Shown here piece after piece: positions 19,825-22,500 of a stretch of 22,500 bases of DNA. Each line of letters starts with the position of its first letter. Position 1 is the stretch's first letter. The stretch is from Chrysomallon squamiferum (taxonomy: Eukaryota > Mollusca > Gastropoda > Neomphalida > Peltospiridae). Both the position numbers and the translations under genes were made by a program. The stretch is from positions 17,833,440 to 17,855,939 of the forward strand of contig CM022677.1 of NCBI GenBank assembly GCA_012295275.1. Reading direction: 5' to 3'. The notes under the pieces were generated by a model. It was not told the origin of the DNA and made no database searches. It saw only the letters and a program-made list of their open reading frames with translations.

Positions 19825-19855
<31 letters not shown>

Positions 19856-20000
19856 ATTATACAGAGATACGAGATTTATAGAAAAATTCAACAATGTATA
19901 TATATATATATAGAAAATACACACACACACAATGAGTCAAAAACAGATAAATGAAAAGAACAACAATCAGACAACCACACACACACACACACAGACACAC
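19700..20000. repeat. Compound TG/GA/TA/CA repeats
   Basis: (TG)n, (GA)n, ACAG-type, (TA)n, (TG)n, (GA)n, (TA)n and (CA)n tracts follow each other with short linkers, in a partly duplicated pattern (TG then GA at 19702 and again at 19810). Confidence 0.85.
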
Positions 20001-20250
20001 AGACACAAAAAGAAAAGAAAACGACACCAACAACAAACACAACAAAGAAATATCTGCGACAGACAACAAGTAATCACAGTGTGAACAACAACAACAACAA
20101 CAGAAAAGAAACACTCGTAGATATTTCTCTTACAATAATCTACAGCGAGTCGCGGAAATTTGAAGTGGATTACTGTAGTTGCTGGTTGAAAAGGAAGCAG
20201 GCATTTCGTAGCAGGAACTAATTAAGAGTTCAGTGTTGAGAACAAGAGGA

Positions 20251-20270
20251 AGTGGCAGGGGGCGCTGCAG
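20251..20270 (+). promoter_or_regulatory. CTCF-like core CAGGGGGCGCTG
   Basis: CAGGGGGCGCTG (20256-20267) matches the most conserved part of the bilaterian CTCF site. It lies in a non-repetitive, GC-richer block (20130-20310) of the intron. Confidence 0.4.
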
Positions 20271-20713
20271 AGCAGTACCGCACAGAATGAGAGGAGAGGC
20301 TGAGAGTGGAGGAAATTGGTTTTTGAAAAAAAAAAAAAAAAAAAAAAATTTCTTTTTTTAAAATAAGATGTTTCAGTTTGTAATTGTTTTTGAATATCTT
20401 TCATTTTCTTTCTTCTTTTTATTATTTTTCTTTTTTTAAAATTTGTTTTTTAAATTAAAATATTTCTCTGTTTAACTTCAGTCCGCTATTTTTTTTTTCT
20501 GTGCATTTTTAAATTTTGTTTCCAATTATCTTCGAACATTATACATTTAACATATGAACAGCACACATTTCTTTCTTTTTCCCCACCTGATTCCAAACTA
20601 AGTACTCTGCACACTATTTTTTTTCCCAATCTAACTGTTTCCCCACTACATCTTTACCAACACCACCACCACCACCACAACAACAACAACGAGTTCACAC
20701 TATACTAATTCCA

Positions 20714-20793
20714 GGAGGAAGTAACTCTAATTACCAAAAAAAAATGAAAAAAGGGGGAGGTAACTCCAAGCCCATCTCGGTGGGGAAGTAACT
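20714..20793 (+). promoter_or_regulatory. Three GGAAGTAACT-type motifs
   Basis: GGAGGAAGTAACTC (20714-20727), GGGGGAGGTAACTC (20753-20766) and GGGGAAGTAACTG (20782-20793) share a purine block followed by GTAACT, spaced 39 and about 28 bp. No factor is assigned. Confidence 0.4.
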
Positions 20794-20960
20794 GTTTGGC
20801 GAAGCTCGTGAATGACACATTAATGGCTATTATTCATCCTCAGACTTGACTTGATGTATTTCAGTTTCGACTGGTCGCGTGTTTCGAACCATTAAAGTCC
20901 CCGGGAAACTTCGCTGGCTTTTTCTCCGACCCGCAATTTTCATTTCATATGTGATCATCA
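20786..20960. promoter_or_regulatory. CpG-containing non-repetitive block
   Basis: About ten CpGs within 150 bp, including GGTCGCGTG and CCCCGGGAAACTTCG, plus TAAT-type homeodomain cores (ATTAATGG, about 20819). It is similar in character to 3355-3500 and may be a second intronic element or an alternative promoter. Confidence 0.35.
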
Positions 20961-20962
20961 TC

Positions 20963-21016
20963 ATGGAGGCTGAGCCAAAGACTCCATTTTGTAATAACAG
21001 CTTTTTGAAAGTTTGA
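20963..21016 (+). CDS. Very short ORF, 17 residues, doubtful
   Basis: The ATG at 20963 lies in an ATC-ATC-ATGG context and opens a frame reading MEAEPKTPFC before stopping at 21014-21016. It follows the CpG block, so an alternative first exon is conceivable, but no good donor is seen (AAA|GTTTGA near 21010 is poor). Probably chance. Confidence 0.12.
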   Translation: MEAEPKTPFCNNSFLKV

Positions 21017-21562
21017 TTAAGAAAAAAAAAAAAGAAAAAAAGAAAAAGAAAAAAAACCTCTCAATACAGTGTGACTATAAAACGGTTGTTGCCATGGAAT
21101 TTTTTATTTTTTTTATTTTATTTTTTTTATTATTTTTTTTTTTCACTACAATCATATGAAGTGATTGTCTTTATGGGAAATAATCATGCAATGATAGTGG
21201 GAGATGATATTTTAATTGGGGAAAAAAAAAATAAAAAAAAAAAAAGAAATAGGATGTTTTTTTTATTTGAAAATAGTCTCTTTCATGTCTGTGTTGGTAG
21301 ATATATATTTTTTTTAATTAGAAGAAATTTTTTTTCTTATATATATGTTTGTTTTTATACTAATTTTATATTATATTTTAGTAATTTTATTTAATATATT
21401 TTTGTTTTTTATATTTATATACTTTTGTTTGATAATTTTAATAACAAAATTATTCACTTCAAAAACAAAAACAACAAAACTGTTTACAATTGTTGTAATT
21501 CTTTTATTTGTAATATTGCTCTCACAGTGCAGTGCAAAGATTTAACAAACAACAACTCTGTG

Positions 21563-22199
21563 AAACAATGTTAGACAGTGTGACAATGATAGAACAGTTT
21601 GTAACAATGTAACAATGATAGAACAGTTTGTAACAATGTAACAATGACAGAACAGTTTATAAGTGTAACAATGACAGAACACTTTATAACAATGTAACAA
21701 TGATAGAACACTTTATAACAATGTAACAATGATAGAACACTTTATAACAATGTAACAATGATAGAACAGTTTATAACAATGTAACAATGACAGAACAGTT
21801 TATAAACAATGTAACAATGATAGAACACTTTATAACAATGTAACAATGATAGAACAGTTTATAACAATGTAACAATGATAGAACAGTTTATAACAATGTA
21901 ACAATGATAGAACAGTTTATAACAATGTAACAATGACAGAACAGTTTATAACAATGTAACAATGATAGAACAGTTTATAACAATGTAACAATGATAGAAC
22001 ACTTTATAACAATGTAACAATGATAGAACACTTTATAACAATGTAATAATGATAGAACAGTTTATAACAGTGTAACACTGACAGAACAGTTTATAACAAT
22101 GTAACAATGATAGAACACTTTATAACAATGTAACAATGACAGAACAGTTTATAACAATGTAACAATGAAGGATCAGTTTAAAACAATGTTAGAAAGTGT
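21563..22199. repeat. 29-bp minisatellite, 21 copies
   Basis: Each unit holds AATGTAACAATG followed by ATAGAACAGTTTATAAC. Twenty-one units are countable, differing mainly at two sites (GATAG/GACAG and ACAGTTT/ACACTTT). The borders carry near-identical 19-mers, AAACAATGTTAGACAGTGT (21563-21581) and AAACAATGTTAGAAAGTGT (22181-22199). The unit length is not a multiple of three and the frames contain stops, so it is non-coding. Confidence 0.95.
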
Positions 22200-22298
22200 A
22201 TTACAATTTAAAGCAAGAAAAGCTACAGAAAAAATGGTTAAATGAAGATAACAAAACAAAAAATATTAATAGAAATATACAGTTTAATGACTCTTCAT

Positions 22299-22301
<3 letters not shown>

Positions 22302-22359
<58 letters not shown>

Positions 22360-22378
22360 ACTCACTCACTCACTCACA
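22302..22378 (+). repeat. (TC)n followed by (CTCA)n
   Basis: About 26 TC units pass into six CTCA tetranucleotides. The remaining 120 bases of the window show no feature. Confidence 0.95.
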
Positions 22379-22500
22379 CAGGAACAAGCAGGTCTGTGTT
22401 CTGTCTTCCAGCTTTCTGATTTCCTCTAATTGATAACACATGGTTATATTCACTGTTCATCTCTTTACACCCCACCTAATTTGGTTTGTTGTTTACAAGT

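Noticed and set aside
21563-22199. CRISPR array
   Set aside because: The 29-bp units abut directly with no variable spacers, and the context is eukaryotic. It is a minisatellite.

Overview
This window looks like non-coding DNA from a large, repeat-rich metazoan genome. The long (GA/TC)n, (AAT)n, (TAAAA)n and (ACAG)n arrays and homopolymer runs of 20-44 bases, together with a very sparse coding exon, resemble cephalopod genomes, most likely octopus. This is an inference from style; nothing in the sequence proves the species. I see no bacterial gene organisation, rRNA, intact tRNA, CRISPR array, intact transposase or reverse transcriptase.

Layout. (1) 1-252 is a non-repetitive, open but unassigned stretch interrupted by an A21 tract. 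(2) 247-1300 is trinucleotide and (GA)n repeat DNA with a little unique sequence. (3) About 1300-2340 is the most informative part: a CpG-containing promoter-like zone (TATA-like, DR1 nuclear-receptor site, perfect CRE palindrome), then a long 5' UTR-like region with ACG/CAG triplets and short upstream ORFs. It ends in one convincing first coding exon, 2215-2340, encoding 42 residues and followed by a consensus splice donor GAG|GTAAGT. (4) 2341-22500 is best read as the 5' part of a long first intron. No second exon was recognised.

The intron is mostly microsatellite, but several things stand out. These are a CpG-rich island with GC-box, CRE-half and TCF/LEF motifs (about 3355-3500); a triple TAATCCC cluster (6197-6238); two DR1-like sites (8344, 8553); three old, degenerate minisatellites with periods of about 125, 135 and 80-90 bp; a back-to-back Grainyhead-type palindrome (17531-17550); and a CTCF-like core (20251-20270). 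Further on come a CpG-rich block with three copies of a GTAACT motif (20714-20960) and a 21-copy, 29-bp minisatellite in which each unit holds two SOX-type AACAATG motifs (21563-22199).

The window therefore appears to hold one gene start plus candidate intronic control elements embedded in satellite DNA. No multi-gene system is visible. The most testable novelties are the ordered 29-bp array and the short CpG/motif islands.
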